NCBI RefSeq assembly: GCF_001905725.1
Contig: NZ_LIWB01000002.1
Span: 1-64,000, forward strand
DNA length: 64,000 nucleotides
Source of the DNA: Streptomyces sp. CB02400
Lineage (GTDB): Bacteria > Actinomycetota > Actinomycetes > Streptomycetales > Streptomycetaceae
Direction of reading: 5' to 3'
Shown: in pieces, positions 29,452 through 38,235 of the stretch
How positions within the stretch are numbered: the stretch's first letter is position 1
Layout of the letters: each line of letters starts with the position of its first letter
Notes under the pieces: model-generated
The model's input: the letters and a program-made list of their open reading frames with translations, nothing else
Database searches by the model: none
What the model was told of the DNA's origin: nothing
Translations under genes and position numbers: made by a program

Positions 29452-29496
29452 TCAAACGCCGGACGGGCTGAAAGATCAAACGCCGGACGGGCTGAA
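29452..29496. repeat. 21-bp direct repeat pair supplying a gene's 3' end
   Basis: A 21-bp sequence (core ACGCCGGACGGGCTGAA) occurs at 29452-29472 and exactly again at 29476-29496. The second copy, read on the minus strand, encodes F-S-P-S-G-V plus TGA, the last codons of the adjacent glycosyltransferase. Confidence 0.85.
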
Positions 29497-31110
29497 GACG
29501 CTCGCCGCCCTCCGGGCCGCTCGGCGTACCCGGAGGGCGCCTGCCGTGAGGCCGGTCGGTTGCCAGCGGAGTTGGAGGCGGCCCGGGGTGTGGCCCTCGG
29601 GCTCGATCGTGAGCTGGTGGTGTGGGACGCGGGCGGTCAGGGGTGGGAAGGCCAGGGGAGCCAGGAGCAGGCCTCGGTTGCTGCGGCCCCGGCAGGTCAG
29701 GCGGACCATCGGGTGACGCACCCCGGCGAAGCCGCTCAGCGGGAGGCGCGCGGTCGCCGGGTCGAGGCGGACGCGGCCCTCGAAGACACCGGGGCGGACC
29801 GGGGAGAGACGGAAGGGGACGGTCAGGCGGCGGCCCGGGGAGAGGAGCAGGCTCGCGCGCTGGGGGCCGACCGGGAGGCGCAGGGCCGGGTCGTACGTGC
29901 GTACGGTCAGGTCGACGGAGGCACCCGGGCCCCGGACGATCTCCGTGACCTCGTGGCGGAACTGGGCGACGGAGAACGGGCGGGTCTCCGGCTCCAGCTC
30001 GCTCAGGTCCAGTTCACGGCGGGCGCCCGCCGACTCGGGGACCCGGTCGCCCCAGTACGTACGGCCGTCCGGGCCCGTGGTCAGCTCCCTCGGGGCGACA
30101 TCGTGCCCCAGTCCCCGGGCGGCCCACCGGGCCTCGGCCAGCCGCCGGTCGCGGATGAGCTGGAGCACCACCCGCTCGGCGCGGGGCAGCCGGGCGTACG
30201 CGCCCGGCGACAGTGTCTCCAGGTACGGGTTCACCAGGTCCGCGAAGGCCGCCAGCCACTCCTCCTCCCGGTAGGGCAGATCGCCCGCGTACATCCGGAA
30301 GTCGTGCTTCAGGAACTTGTGGTCCTTGTCCTCGCGCAGCCCCTCGTGCCCGCTCTCCGCCAGGAAGGCGTCGATCAGCCGCTGGACGTGGATCCGGTCG
30401 CGGACGTTGCCGATCAGATGCCGCTGGTTGGAGATGGAGGCGGCGTCGGAGCCCGCGTACGGGGCGACGTACCAGAGGTACACCGGCTCCGGGATGATCG
30501 TGAACCGTTTCGCCAGGCAGTACGCCTGGGCCGAGAAGAGCTGGTCCTCGTAGTGGATGCCCTCGGGAAAGCGCAGGTCGTGCCGGTCGAGGAAGGCGCG
30601 GGAGTACATCTTGCCGGTCGACAGGTGCTCGAAGAACAGCCGTGGGTCGGCCTCGATGCCGTCCAGGGTGCGGCGTTCGCGCACGAGGTGCGGCATCCAG
30701 GTGGAGCGGCGGCCGGTGTCCACCCGGATCCGCCGCACCGCGCCCATCGCGAAGTCGAGGTCGCGCTCGCGGTGCGCGGCGAGCAGCGAGGCGACCGACT
30801 CCGGCGGGAGCTCGTCGTCGCTGTCGAGGAACATCAGGTACGGCGCCCGCGCGATCTCCAGGGCGCGGTTGCGCGGCGCGCTGCACCCGCCGCTGTTCTC
30901 CGGCAGCCGCAGACACCGGATACGGCCGTCGCGGGCCGCCAGCGCCCGCGCCACCCGGGGGGTGTCGTCCGTGGAGTGGTCGTCGCTGATGACGATCTCG
31001 AGGTCGCGGTGGGTCTGGCGGCGTACGGACTCCACCGCGCGGGGGAGCCGTCCGGCGTCGTTGTGCACGATCACCGTGACGGTGACGTCGGGGAGTCGCG
31101 AGGTGCTCAT
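29476..31110 (-). CDS. GT2 family glycosyltransferase with C-terminal beta-rich domain
   Basis: A 544-residue enzyme. The GT-A domain (about 1-230) opens TVTVIVHNDAGRLPRAVES; the donor-binding acidic motif is in YLMFLDSDDELPPES, and the acceptor-side GIHYEDQLFSAQAYCLAK follows. Residues ~240-330 are helical (HKFLKHDFRMYAGDLPY). The last ~170 form a strand-rich module with many charged turns. It is paralogous to the gene at 38236-39837. Cytoplasmic; the donor sugar is unknown. It overlaps the preceding TagF-like gene by 4 nt. Its final residues come from a dispersed repeat, so the original C-terminus may have been replaced. Confidence 0.9.
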   Translation of the reverse strand: MSTSRLPDVTVTVIVHNDAGRLPRAVESVRRQTHRDLEIVISDDHSTDDTPRVARALAARDGRIRCLRLPENSGGCSAPRNRALEIARAPYLMFLDSDDELPPESVASLLAAHRERDLDFAMGAVRRIRVDTGRRSTWMPHLVRERRTLDGIEADPRLFFEHLSTGKMYSRAFLDRHDLRFPEGIHYEDQLFSAQAYCLAKRFTIIPEPVYLWYVAPYAGSDAASISNQRHLIGNVRDRIHVQRLIDAFLAESGHEGLREDKDHKFLKHDFRMYAGDLPYREEEWLAAFADLVNPYLETLSPGAYARLPRAERVVLQLIRDRRLAEARWAARGLGHDVAPRELTTGPDGRTYWGDRVPESAGARRELDLSELEPETRPFSVAQFRHEVTEIVRGPGASVDLTVRTYDPALRLPVGPQRASLLLSPGRRLTVPFRLSPVRPGVFEGRVRLDPATARLPLSGFAGVRHPMVRLTCRGRSNRGLLLAPLAFPPLTARVPHHQLTIEPEGHTPGRLQLRWQPTGLTAGALRVRRAARRAASVFSPSGV

Positions 31111-33299
31111 GACGCCTCCTCGGGGGTCGGTGCCGGGGTGCGTTCCTCGATCGGCAGCACCGGCGGCAGCGACGCCTCGTCCTGGCCGAGGAAGACCCGG
31201 CGTACGACGCGTTCGGCGGCGCGGCCGTCGTCGTACTCGCAGAACCGGCGCCGGAAGACGGCCCGCGCCTTCGCCGCGCTGTCGTCGCGCCAGGCGTCGG
31301 TGGTGAGGATCCCGGTCAGCTCGTCCTGGGTGCGGGCCACCGGGCCGGGCGCCTCGGCCATCAGGTCGAAGTAGACGCCGCGCGTGGTGCGGTACGTCTC
31401 CCAGTCGTCGGCGTGGACGACGATCGGGCGGTCGAGGTTGGCGTAGTCGAACATGATCGACGAGTAGTCCGTGACCAGGGCGTCGGCGGCCAGGCACAGT
31501 TCCTCGACCGGGTCGTAGGACGAGACGTCCACGATGCGGCCGGAGCGGCGCAGGCCGGTCACGGGTGAGGCGGCACCGTCGTAGAAGTAGTGGCCGCGCA
31601 CCAGCAGCACGGTGTCCTCGCCGAGGCGTTCGGCGAGGGCGGCGAGGTCCAGGCGCGGGGTCCAGCCGGCCTCGTAGTCGCGGTGCGTGGGCGCGTACAG
31701 GACGGCCCGGCGGCCGGGCGCGATGCCGAGGCGTGCGCGGACCGCGCGGATGTCGTCGGCGCCGGCCGTGTAGTAGACGTCGTTGCGCGGATAGCCGTAG
31801 TCGAGCGAGACGAACCGCGACGGGTACGCCCTCTCCCACATGCGGGTGGTGTGGCTGTTGGCGGAGACGCTGAAGTCCCACTTGTCGACGCGTTCCAGCA
31901 GCGCGTCGAAGTCCAGGCCCTGGGCGGCGGCCGGGAACGGCATCTGGTCCACGCCCATGCGCTTGAGCGGGGTGCCGTGGTGGGTCTGGAGGTGGACCGC
32001 GTCGGGGCGTTTGACCACGGCGTTCGGGAAGTTGACGTTGTTGACGAGGTATTTCGCGGTGGCGAGCACCTCCCAGTAGCGGCGGGTGCCGGGGACGACG
32101 TGGTCGGTGCCGGGCGGGAGCAGGGCGGCGTTCTCGCCGGTCACCACCCACACCGGGTGGATGTGCGGGGCGAGTTCGGCGAGCTTGGCGGCGATCGCGG
32201 CCGGGTTGCAGGCGACCCCGCGGTTCCAGTAGGCGGCGAACACCGCGAGACGGGGGTCGACGGGGCGGTGCAGGGCCCGGCGGTACTGGAGGTCGCGGAC
32301 CTGTGCGCCGAGCCGGCGCCGGCCGGTGCGCACCGTGGACCGCACGGTGCGGCGGGCGCGGTTGGCGGTCTGGAAGGCGCGGTACTTGCCGTAGGCGCCC
32401 TCTTCGAGCAGGGAGCGGCGGACGCCCTCGAGGCCGGCGGGGCGCCGGTGGCCCTCGGGGCGGCGGCGCAGGGCGGCGACCGAGGCCCGGTGGAAGAACT
32501 CCCGGGCCACGTCCTCGGGCATGTCGCCGCGGGTGAAGGCGCGCAGGCAGTCACGGACCATGATCTCGTAGAGCACGGTGTAGACGGCGGGGCGTTCGCG
32601 GGCGAGGTCGAGGAGGCTCTCGTAGCGGTCGACGAGCGCGTAGTGCTGTGCGGGGGTGAGCGGCGGGAGGGCGGCGGGGCGCGGCCGGCGGTCCTCGTGG
32701 GCGATGTGCGGCAGGGCGGCGACGCGGTCGGCGAGCAGCAGGGCGGCGAGGGCCGCCCGTGGTTCGTCGTCGGTGGTGAGCCGGTCCTCGTGCGCCCGCC
32801 AGAAGCCGGCGCGCAGGACGCGGGTGCCGAGCAGCGGGGTCAGGCGCAGCAGGTAGGCGCTGTCGTCGAGGGCGAGGTCGGCGCGGCCCGCGCGGGCGAG
32901 CAGGGGGCCGTCCGCCGAGGGGAGCCCGGAACCGCGCCAGGTGCTGCGCAGGTGGTCCAGGAGCAGGACGTCGACGGTGCCGGGGAGCTCGGCGACCCGT
33001 TCGGCGACGGTACGGGTGCTGTCGGGCGGCAGGCCGTCCTTGGCGCGGACGAAGTGCAGCCAGCGGCCGGCGGCCCGCGCCGCCCCCGCCGCCCTGGCCG
33101 TCGCGTCGGACGTGCCGTCGGGCAGGGGCAGCACCTGGACGTGCGGGGCGTGCCGCCGGGCGGTCTCGCGGGCCCAGTCGCCGACGGCGGCGACGACGAC
33201 CTCGGTGTCCGGGAGGGGACGGGCGGTGAGGGAGTCGAGCAGACCGGTCAGGTGGTCCTGCGTGTTCGGCCCGTGGACGATGACGCTCAGCTCGGGCAT
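31107..33299 (-). CDS. TagF-like CDP-glycerol glycerophosphotransferase, degenerate GT2 half
   Basis: A 730-residue fusion. The N-terminal ~110 residues start like GT2 (MPELSVIVHGPNTQDHLTGL), but where paralogues carry FLDSDD this one reads LHFVRAKDGLPP, so the metal/donor motif is gone. The C-terminal transferase domain (about 345-690) is intact: QTHHGTPLKRMG with the key His near residue 438, YAPTHRDYEAG, LVRGHYFYDG and LVTDYSSIMFDYANLDRPIV. Such proteins polymerise glycerol-phosphate-type chains. S. coelicolor SCO2997 is a TagF homologue with a reported sporulation role. ATG 33299 has GAAGGAG seven bases upstream. Confidence 0.9.
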   Translation of the reverse strand: MPELSVIVHGPNTQDHLTGLLDSLTARPLPDTEVVVAAVGDWARETARRHAPHVQVLPLPDGTSDATARAAGAARAAGRWLHFVRAKDGLPPDSTRTVAERVAELPGTVDVLLLDHLRSTWRGSGLPSADGPLLARAGRADLALDDSAYLLRLTPLLGTRVLRAGFWRAHEDRLTTDDEPRAALAALLLADRVAALPHIAHEDRRPRPAALPPLTPAQHYALVDRYESLLDLARERPAVYTVLYEIMVRDCLRAFTRGDMPEDVAREFFHRASVAALRRRPEGHRRPAGLEGVRRSLLEEGAYGKYRAFQTANRARRTVRSTVRTGRRRLGAQVRDLQYRRALHRPVDPRLAVFAAYWNRGVACNPAAIAAKLAELAPHIHPVWVVTGENAALLPPGTDHVVPGTRRYWEVLATAKYLVNNVNFPNAVVKRPDAVHLQTHHGTPLKRMGVDQMPFPAAAQGLDFDALLERVDKWDFSVSANSHTTRMWERAYPSRFVSLDYGYPRNDVYYTAGADDIRAVRARLGIAPGRRAVLYAPTHRDYEAGWTPRLDLAALAERLGEDTVLLVRGHYFYDGAASPVTGLRRSGRIVDVSSYDPVEELCLAADALVTDYSSIMFDYANLDRPIVVHADDWETYRTTRGVYFDLMAEAPGPVARTQDELTGILTTDAWRDDSAAKARAVFRRRFCEYDDGRAAERVVRRVFLGQDEASLPPVLPIEERTPAPTPEEAS

Positions 33300-33390
33300 C
33301 ACGGGGCTCCTTCGGCTGCTCGTCGCTCCGGACAGTCCTCTTCGGTCATATTGGCATCAATACGATGGAGAGGGCGCGCGGGCGTGGGCC

Positions 33391-34230
33391 TCAGGAGGGC
33401 ACCGGCACCGCCTTCGGCTTGGGCTGCGGCTTGCGGTCCTTGGCCGTGCCTCCGGTGAACGCCTCGTACTCCTTGAGCACGTCCTCCGTCGGCCCGTCCA
33501 TCAGCAGCTCTCCCCGCTCCAGCCACAGCACGCGGTCGCAGGTGTCGCGGATCGACTTGTTGTTGTGGCTGACCAGGAACACCGTCCCCGCCCGCTCGCG
33601 CAGTTCCCGGATCCGGGCCTCGGAGCGCTTCTGGAAGGAGCGGTCGCCGGTGGCCAGCGCCTCGTCGACGAGGAGGACGTCGTGGTCCTTGGCGGCGGCG
33701 ATGGAGAAGCGCAGCCGGGCCGCCATGCCGGAGGAGTACGTCCGCATCGGCAGGGTGATGAAGTCGCCCTTCTCGTTGATCCCGGAGAAGTCGACGATCT
33801 CCTCGTACCGGGACTTGATCTCCTCGCGGGACATGCCCATGGCGAGCCCGCCGAGGTGGACGTTGCGCTCGCCGGTCAGGTCGCGCATCAGGGCGGCGTT
33901 GACGCCGAGCAGCGAGGGCTGGCCGTCGGTGTAGATACGGCCGTTCTCCACCGGGAGCAGCCCGGCGACGGCCTTGAGCAGGGTCGACTTGCCCGAGCCG
34001 TTGGTGCCGATCAGCCCGATCGCCTCGCCCCGGTACGCCACGAAGGACACGCCCCGTACGGCGTGCACCGTGCGCACACCGGCCGCCTTCTCGGCCTGCT
34101 TGCGGCGCAGCATGCGGTTGAGGGCGGCGGTGGCGGAGCCGCGTCCGGCGCCGGTGCCGTTGACCCGGTAGACGATGTCGACGCGGTCGGCGACGACCGT
34201 GGGGATCTTGCTGTCGCTGCTGTCAGCCAC
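33391..34230 (-). CDS. Polysaccharide/teichoic acid ABC exporter, ATPase subunit
   Basis: A 279-residue TagH/Wzt-type ATPase. Walker A is GLIGTNGSGKSTLLKAVAG, the signature is TYSSGMAARLRFS, and Walker B is HDVLLVDEALATGD, followed by the switch His in VFLVSHN. There is no C-terminal carbohydrate-binding domain; a short Lys/Pro-rich tail follows instead. It overlaps the permease gene by 8 nt. It is predicted to energise export of a lipid-linked glycopolymer across the membrane. Confidence 0.94.
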   Translation of the reverse strand: MADSSDSKIPTVVADRVDIVYRVNGTGAGRGSATAALNRMLRRKQAEKAAGVRTVHAVRGVSFVAYRGEAIGLIGTNGSGKSTLLKAVAGLLPVENGRIYTDGQPSLLGVNAALMRDLTGERNVHLGGLAMGMSREEIKSRYEEIVDFSGINEKGDFITLPMRTYSSGMAARLRFSIAAAKDHDVLLVDEALATGDRSFQKRSEARIRELRERAGTVFLVSHNNKSIRDTCDRVLWLERGELLMDGPTEDVLKEYEAFTGGTAKDRKPQPKPKAVPVPS

Positions 34231-35152
34231 GGCCGTATTTCTCCTCTGCCTTCCAGAAGTACACGAACCCGATCACGCCGGCCAGCAGCGCCCAGCCCGC
34301 CGCGAACGCCCACACGTGCGGGGGCAGGTACGAGGAGCCGTACTCGTCGATCATCGCGAAGCGGACCAGGTCCATGTAGATCGCCGCCGGGTTCCACTGC
34401 AGCACGTCGGCCAGCCAGGTGGGCACGTCCTTGCCGTGCAGCATCGCCGGGATGCTGAACATCACGCCGGACGCGTACATCCAGGTGCGCAGCACGAACG
34501 GCATCAGCTGGGCCAGGTCGGGCGTCTTGCTGCCCATCCGCGCGAAGACCAGCGCGAGCCCGGTGTTGAACACGAACTGCAGCAGCAGCGCCGGGACGAC
34601 GAGCAGCCAGGACAGGGCGGGCAGGCTGCCGGAGGCCACCATGACGATGACCAGCACGATCATCGAGAACAGGAGTTGCTGGAGCTGCTGGAGCGCGAAG
34701 GAGACGGGCAGCGAGGCGCGCGGGAAGTGCAGGGCCCGCACCAGTCCCAGGTTCCCGGAGATGGCCCGCACCCCGGCGAGGACCGAGCTCTGGGTGAAGG
34801 TGAACACGAACACGCCCGTCACCAGGAACGGCACGTAGACGTCCTTCGGGATGCCCCGGTTGGCGCCCAGCAGCAGGCCGAAGATGAAGAAGTACACGGC
34901 CGCGTTCAGCAGCGGGGTCGCCACCTGCCAGAGCTGGCCGAGCTTGGCCTGGCTGTACTGGGCGGTCAGCTTCGCCCGGGAGAAGGCGAGGATGAAGTGC
35001 CGCCGGTCCCAGAGCTGACGGACGTACTCGCCGAGGGACGGCCGGGCGCCGCTGACCGTGAGGCCGTGCCGGGCGGCGAGGGCCGCGAGGTCGGCCTCGG
35101 CGGGTGTCGGGGCGCCCGGTGCGGGGGGCGGTGTGTGGAGGACCTGACTCAC
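34223..35152 (-). CDS. Polysaccharide/teichoic acid ABC exporter, permease subunit
   Basis: A 309-residue ABC-2 permease of the TagG/Wzm type. An N-terminal amphipathic helix (RPSLGEYVRQLWDRRHFILAF) and six hydrophobic segments are visible, along with the cytoplasmic block RAISGNLGLVRALHFPRASLP typical of polysaccharide exporters. The start is GTG 35152, in the context ATGTGAGTCAG, with a poor ribosome-binding site. It is the first gene of a five-kilobase minus-strand transcript that continues through the ATPase, the TagF-like gene and the GT2 gene. Paired 29-bp repeats lie upstream. Confidence 0.93.
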   Translation of the reverse strand: MSQVLHTPPPAPGAPTPAEADLAALAARHGLTVSGARPSLGEYVRQLWDRRHFILAFSRAKLTAQYSQAKLGQLWQVATPLLNAAVYFFIFGLLLGANRGIPKDVYVPFLVTGVFVFTFTQSSVLAGVRAISGNLGLVRALHFPRASLPVSFALQQLQQLLFSMIVLVIVMVASGSLPALSWLLVVPALLLQFVFNTGLALVFARMGSKTPDLAQLMPFVLRTWMYASGVMFSIPAMLHGKDVPTWLADVLQWNPAAIYMDLVRFAMIDEYGSSYLPPHVWAFAAGWALLAGVIGFVYFWKAEEKYGRG

Positions 35153-35198
35153 ATCCGGCGCTTTCGCTAGAGAGAGGGGTGGCGACGGGCCGGTCCTA

Positions 35199-35275
35199 CG
35201 TCGGAACGGAACCGTATCGTCGCAACGGGAGCGTAAGTCGAAAGAACGTCGGAACGCAACCGTTTCGTCGTGACG
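35199..35275. promoter_or_regulatory. Pair of 29-bp direct repeats between exporter operon and TetR gene
   Basis: Two copies of CGTCGGAACGNAACCGTNTC plus CGTCGNNACG (35199-35227 and 35247-35275) agree at 25 of 29 positions, 48 bp apart. They contain the imperfect inverted element ACGG-AA-CCGT. They sit in the only control region shared by the exporter operon and the TetR gene, so they are candidate TetR operators. Confidence 0.6.
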
Positions 35276-35296
35276 GTGGCGGCCTATGCTGTCCGC

Positions 35297-35923
35297 ATGA
35301 CGACGAACGCCGACGAGCCCCAGCCGCGTACGCGCCGCAGGGCCCCCGCCGGGGCCGCCGTACTGCGCCAGGATGTGACGGAGGCGATCCGGGCGGCCGT
35401 CTTCGAGGAGCTGGCCGCGGCCGGCTACGCGCGGATGTCGATCGAGGGGATCGCGCGCCGCGCGGGCGTCGGCAAGACCGCGGTGTACCGCCGCTGGCGC
35501 TCCAAACTGCACCTCGTCCTCGACCTGGTCTCCGCGATCGCCGTCCAGGGCCTGCCCGCGCCGGACACCGGCTCCCTGGAGGGCGACCTGCGCCTGCTGT
35601 ACGAGGTCACCTCCCGCGCCCTGCGCCACCCCGTCGCCTCACAGATCCTCCCCGACCTCCAGGCCGAGGCCGCCCGCAACCCGGACATCGCCGAGGCCCT
35701 GCAGAAGGCGCTGCGCGAGGGCCAGGACGGGGTCGCCAAGGGCATCGTCACGGCGGCACAGGAACGCGGCGACCTCCGCCCCGGCGCCGACCACGCCCTG
35801 GCCCTCGACCTGATCTCGGGCCCCCTGTACTGGCGCTCGGTGGTCATCCGCAGCCCGAAGCTGCCGAAGGGCTACCTGGAGGCGCTGACGCGGGCGACGG
35901 CGGAGGCGCTCAAGGCGCTGTGA
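35297..35923 (+). CDS. TetR family transcriptional regulator
   Basis: A 208-residue regulator. The N-terminal HTH (about 24-70) reads EAIRAAVFEELAAAGYARMS, IEGIARRAGVGKTAVYRRW and SKLHLVLDLVS. The ligand-binding half (about 80-208) has the DPDLQAEAARNP-type helices and LISGPLYWRSVV seen in the TetR C-terminal class common near exporters. The ATG at 35297 is 21 bp after the second 29-bp repeat. It is divergent from the exporter genes and probably represses itself and them; the ligand is unknown. Confidence 0.92.
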   Translation: MTTNADEPQPRTRRRAPAGAAVLRQDVTEAIRAAVFEELAAAGYARMSIEGIARRAGVGKTAVYRRWRSKLHLVLDLVSAIAVQGLPAPDTGSLEGDLRLLYEVTSRALRHPVASQILPDLQAEAARNPDIAEALQKALREGQDGVAKGIVTAAQERGDLRPGADHALALDLISGPLYWRSVVIRSPKLPKGYLEALTRATAEALKAL

Positions 35924-36012
35924 CGGCGTTGTCGGTGCCGGCCGAGAGGGCGCCGTCCCGGACACCGCCGCTCCTCACCGACGGGGGCACCGTCGTCCTG
36001 CGCGCAGAGGAG

Positions 36013-36243
36013 TCATCGACCGTCGGCCGAGCCCTGCCGCCGGGAGAGGACCGGCCTGCGTCGCTCTCGGTCGATCTCGGTGACGACGACCGTGACCTCG
36101 TCGCCGACCTGAACGACCTCCGCCGGAGTTTCCACGGGCGTCCAGGTGAGCTCTTTCAGCTGGACCAGTCCCTCGATCGCGTCGGCGACCTGGACGAAGA
36201 CGCCGAACGGGACCGGTTTGGTGACCCGTCCGCGCGGCGGCAA
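36013..36243 (-). pseudogene. Truncated S1 RNA-binding domain
   Basis: The 76-codon reading VTKPVPFGVFVQVADAIEGL, VQVGDEVTVVVTEIDRERRR, PVLSRRQ is the later part of an S1 (OB-fold) domain as found in ribosomal protein S1 and Streptomyces S1-domain proteins. The first strand and a proper start are missing; only a TTG is available. It lies just downstream of the ADP-ribosylglycohydrolase stop. I read it as a remnant of a longer S1-domain gene whose 5' part was lost, although a tiny functional protein cannot be excluded. Confidence 0.65.
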
Positions 36244-36263
36244 CCACGATGCGGATCAGGGGC

Positions 36264-37196
36264 TCAGCCGCACAACCCTCGGGCGAGGGCGGCCAGGTCC
36301 GCCGTCCGCAGCACCCGTTGCCCGAAGCCCGGCAGGGGGACGTGCAGCGCGTCCCTCCAGCGCGTCGGCACGGCGTCGATGCCGTACACCGCCCCCGCCA
36401 GGCCGCCGGTCACCGCCGCCACCGTGTCCGTGTCGCCTCCCAGGTCGACCGCCGCGCGTACGGCGTCCTCGTAGCCGGTCGTCGTCCGTACCGCCCAGAC
36501 GGCGGAGGCCAGGCAGGGCCAGACCGCGCCGTTGAACTCCGTGGCCAGGTCCGGGTGCCAGTCGGGGGCGAGGACGGTCGTGTAGCGCTCGCGGTGGTCG
36601 GGGTGCACCGCGTGCAGGGTGTCGGGTACGGCGGTCACGGGATCGTCGCCGGTCAGGGCGACGCGGATCAGTTCGTGGAGGACGGCCGTGCCCTCCCAGG
36701 CCGCCCGGTCGCCGTGGGTGAGGGCGGACAGGCGGCGGGCGGCGTCCATGGTGGTGGCGCGGCCCAGGGGCGCGAAGTACACGGCGGAGGGCGCCGCCCG
36801 CATCAACGCGCCGTTTCCCGCCGCCCGTTGGCTGGTCCGGAAGTGCAGTGCGGCGGCCAGGTCCCACGGGTCGCCGCTGGTCAGTACGGCCTCCGTCTGG
36901 AGGCCGATGTCCTTCGGGTCGGCGGCGGCCCACCGCCGGAAGCGGCGGAAGACGTCGGGGAGGTCAAGGCCGTCGCGCTCCAGCAGCGACTCGGCGACCA
37001 GCACCGCCATCTGCGTGTCGTCCGTCGCCTCGCCCGGGTCCCAGCCGCCGCCCCCGCACATCTCGCCACCGGCCCCCGGCGCCGGGAAGCGGGCCGAGAA
37101 GGCGCCCTCGGGGCCGAACTCGAAGGGGGCGCCCAGGGCGTCGCCCACGGCGGAGCCGATGACGGCGCCCAGGGCGCGTTCGGTTCGGGTCGGCAT
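36264..37196 (-). CDS. ADP-ribosylglycohydrolase family protein
   Basis: A 310-residue DraG/ARH-type protein. N-terminal GAVIGSAVGDALGAPFEFG, metal-binding ATDDTQMAVLVAESL and C-terminal DLGGDTDTVAAVTGGLAGA supply the di-metal ligands of the family. Members remove ADP-ribose from proteins or hydrolyse related glycosides. Its ATG overlaps the galE stop by one base (TGATG), so it is translated with galE. That pairing suggests a nucleotide-sugar or ADP-ribosyl function linked to glycan synthesis, but this is inference. Confidence 0.9.
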   Translation of the reverse strand: MPTRTERALGAVIGSAVGDALGAPFEFGPEGAFSARFPAPGAGGEMCGGGGWDPGEATDDTQMAVLVAESLLERDGLDLPDVFRRFRRWAAADPKDIGLQTEAVLTSGDPWDLAAALHFRTSQRAAGNGALMRAAPSAVYFAPLGRATTMDAARRLSALTHGDRAAWEGTAVLHELIRVALTGDDPVTAVPDTLHAVHPDHRERYTTVLAPDWHPDLATEFNGAVWPCLASAVWAVRTTTGYEDAVRAAVDLGGDTDTVAAVTGGLAGAVYGIDAVPTRWRDALHVPLPGFGQRVLRTADLAALARGLCG

Positions 37197-38179
37197 CAGG
37201 GGCGGGCCGTCGTCGGCGGGTGCGGGTGCTGCCGGCCGGCCCAGGCCGAGGTGATCATGTCGTCGATGGCGTGGCGGGCCTTCCAGCCCAGTTCCGTGGC
37301 CGCGCGGTCGGCGGAGGCGACGACGCGGGGCGGGTCGCCGGGGCGGCGCGGGGTGACCACGGGCGGGCGGTCGTGGCCGGTGAGGGTGTTGACGCGGTCG
37401 ATCACCTCCCGCACGGAGACGCCCTCGCCGCGGCCGATGTTGAGGGTGAGGTCCCGGCCGGGGGCGGCGCGCAGCGCGCGGGCCGCCGCCACATGGGCCT
37501 CGGCCAGGTCGACGACGTGGATGTAGTCGCGGACACAGGTGCCGTCGGGGGTCGGGTAGTCGTCGCCGAACACGTGCGGGGGCAGGTCGTCCGCCAGCTT
37601 CTCGAAGATCATGGGGATGAGGTTGGAGACGCCCGTGTCGGCGAGGTCCGGGCGGGCGGCGCCGGCCACGTTGAAGTAGCGCAGGCAGGCCGTGGAGAGT
37701 CCGGCCGCTCTGCCGGTCGCGCGGACCAGCCACTCGCCGGCCAGCTTCGTCTCGCCGTACGGCGACATGGGCACGCACGGGGTCTCCTCCGTCACGAGGT
37801 CCACGTCCGGCATGCCGTACACCGCCGCGGAGGAGGAGAAGACGAAGGAGCGGACCCCGGCCGCCGTGACCGCGTCCAGCAGGACGCGCAGGCCCTCGAC
37901 GTTCTCCCGGTAGTAGTGCAGGGGGAGGGAGAGCGACTCGGCGACCTGCTTCTTCGCCGCGAGGTGGACGACCCCGGTGACCTCGTGGTCCGTGAGGGCC
38001 CGCGCGACCCGTTCGCCGTCCAGGGTGGAGCCGACCACCAGCGGCACCCCGTCCGGCACCCGGTCGGCGCGGCCGGTGGACAGGTCGTCGTACACCACCG
38101 CCCGTTCGCCCGCCTCGGTCATCGCCCGTACGACGTGCGCCCCGATGTAGCCGGCGCCGCCGGTGATCAACCAGGTCAT
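37196..38179 (-). CDS. galE: UDP-glucose 4-epimerase
   Basis: A 327-residue extended short-chain dehydrogenase. The NAD-binding GGAGYIGAHVV is at residues 7-17; the catalytic SSSAAVYGMPD and SPYGETKLAGE (Tyr-X3-Lys) and the substrate region RYFNVAGA are intact. It interconverts UDP-glucose and UDP-galactose. It sits between a GT2 gene (56 bp upstream) and the glycohydrolase gene, so it likely feeds UDP-Gal or a related sugar to the wall-glycopolymer enzymes. Confidence 0.94.
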   Translation of the reverse strand: MTWLITGGAGYIGAHVVRAMTEAGERAVVYDDLSTGRADRVPDGVPLVVGSTLDGERVARALTDHEVTGVVHLAAKKQVAESLSLPLHYYRENVEGLRVLLDAVTAAGVRSFVFSSSAAVYGMPDVDLVTEETPCVPMSPYGETKLAGEWLVRATGRAAGLSTACLRYFNVAGAARPDLADTGVSNLIPMIFEKLADDLPPHVFGDDYPTPDGTCVRDYIHVVDLAEAHVAAARALRAAPGRDLTLNIGRGEGVSVREVIDRVNTLTGHDRPPVVTPRRPGDPPRVVASADRAATELGWKARHAIDDMITSAWAGRQHPHPPTTARP

Positions 38180-38235
38180 GGATGGCCGTCCCCTCGTCGT
38201 TGGCCCGTGTCTTCCGCGATCGAACAGGTCGACCC

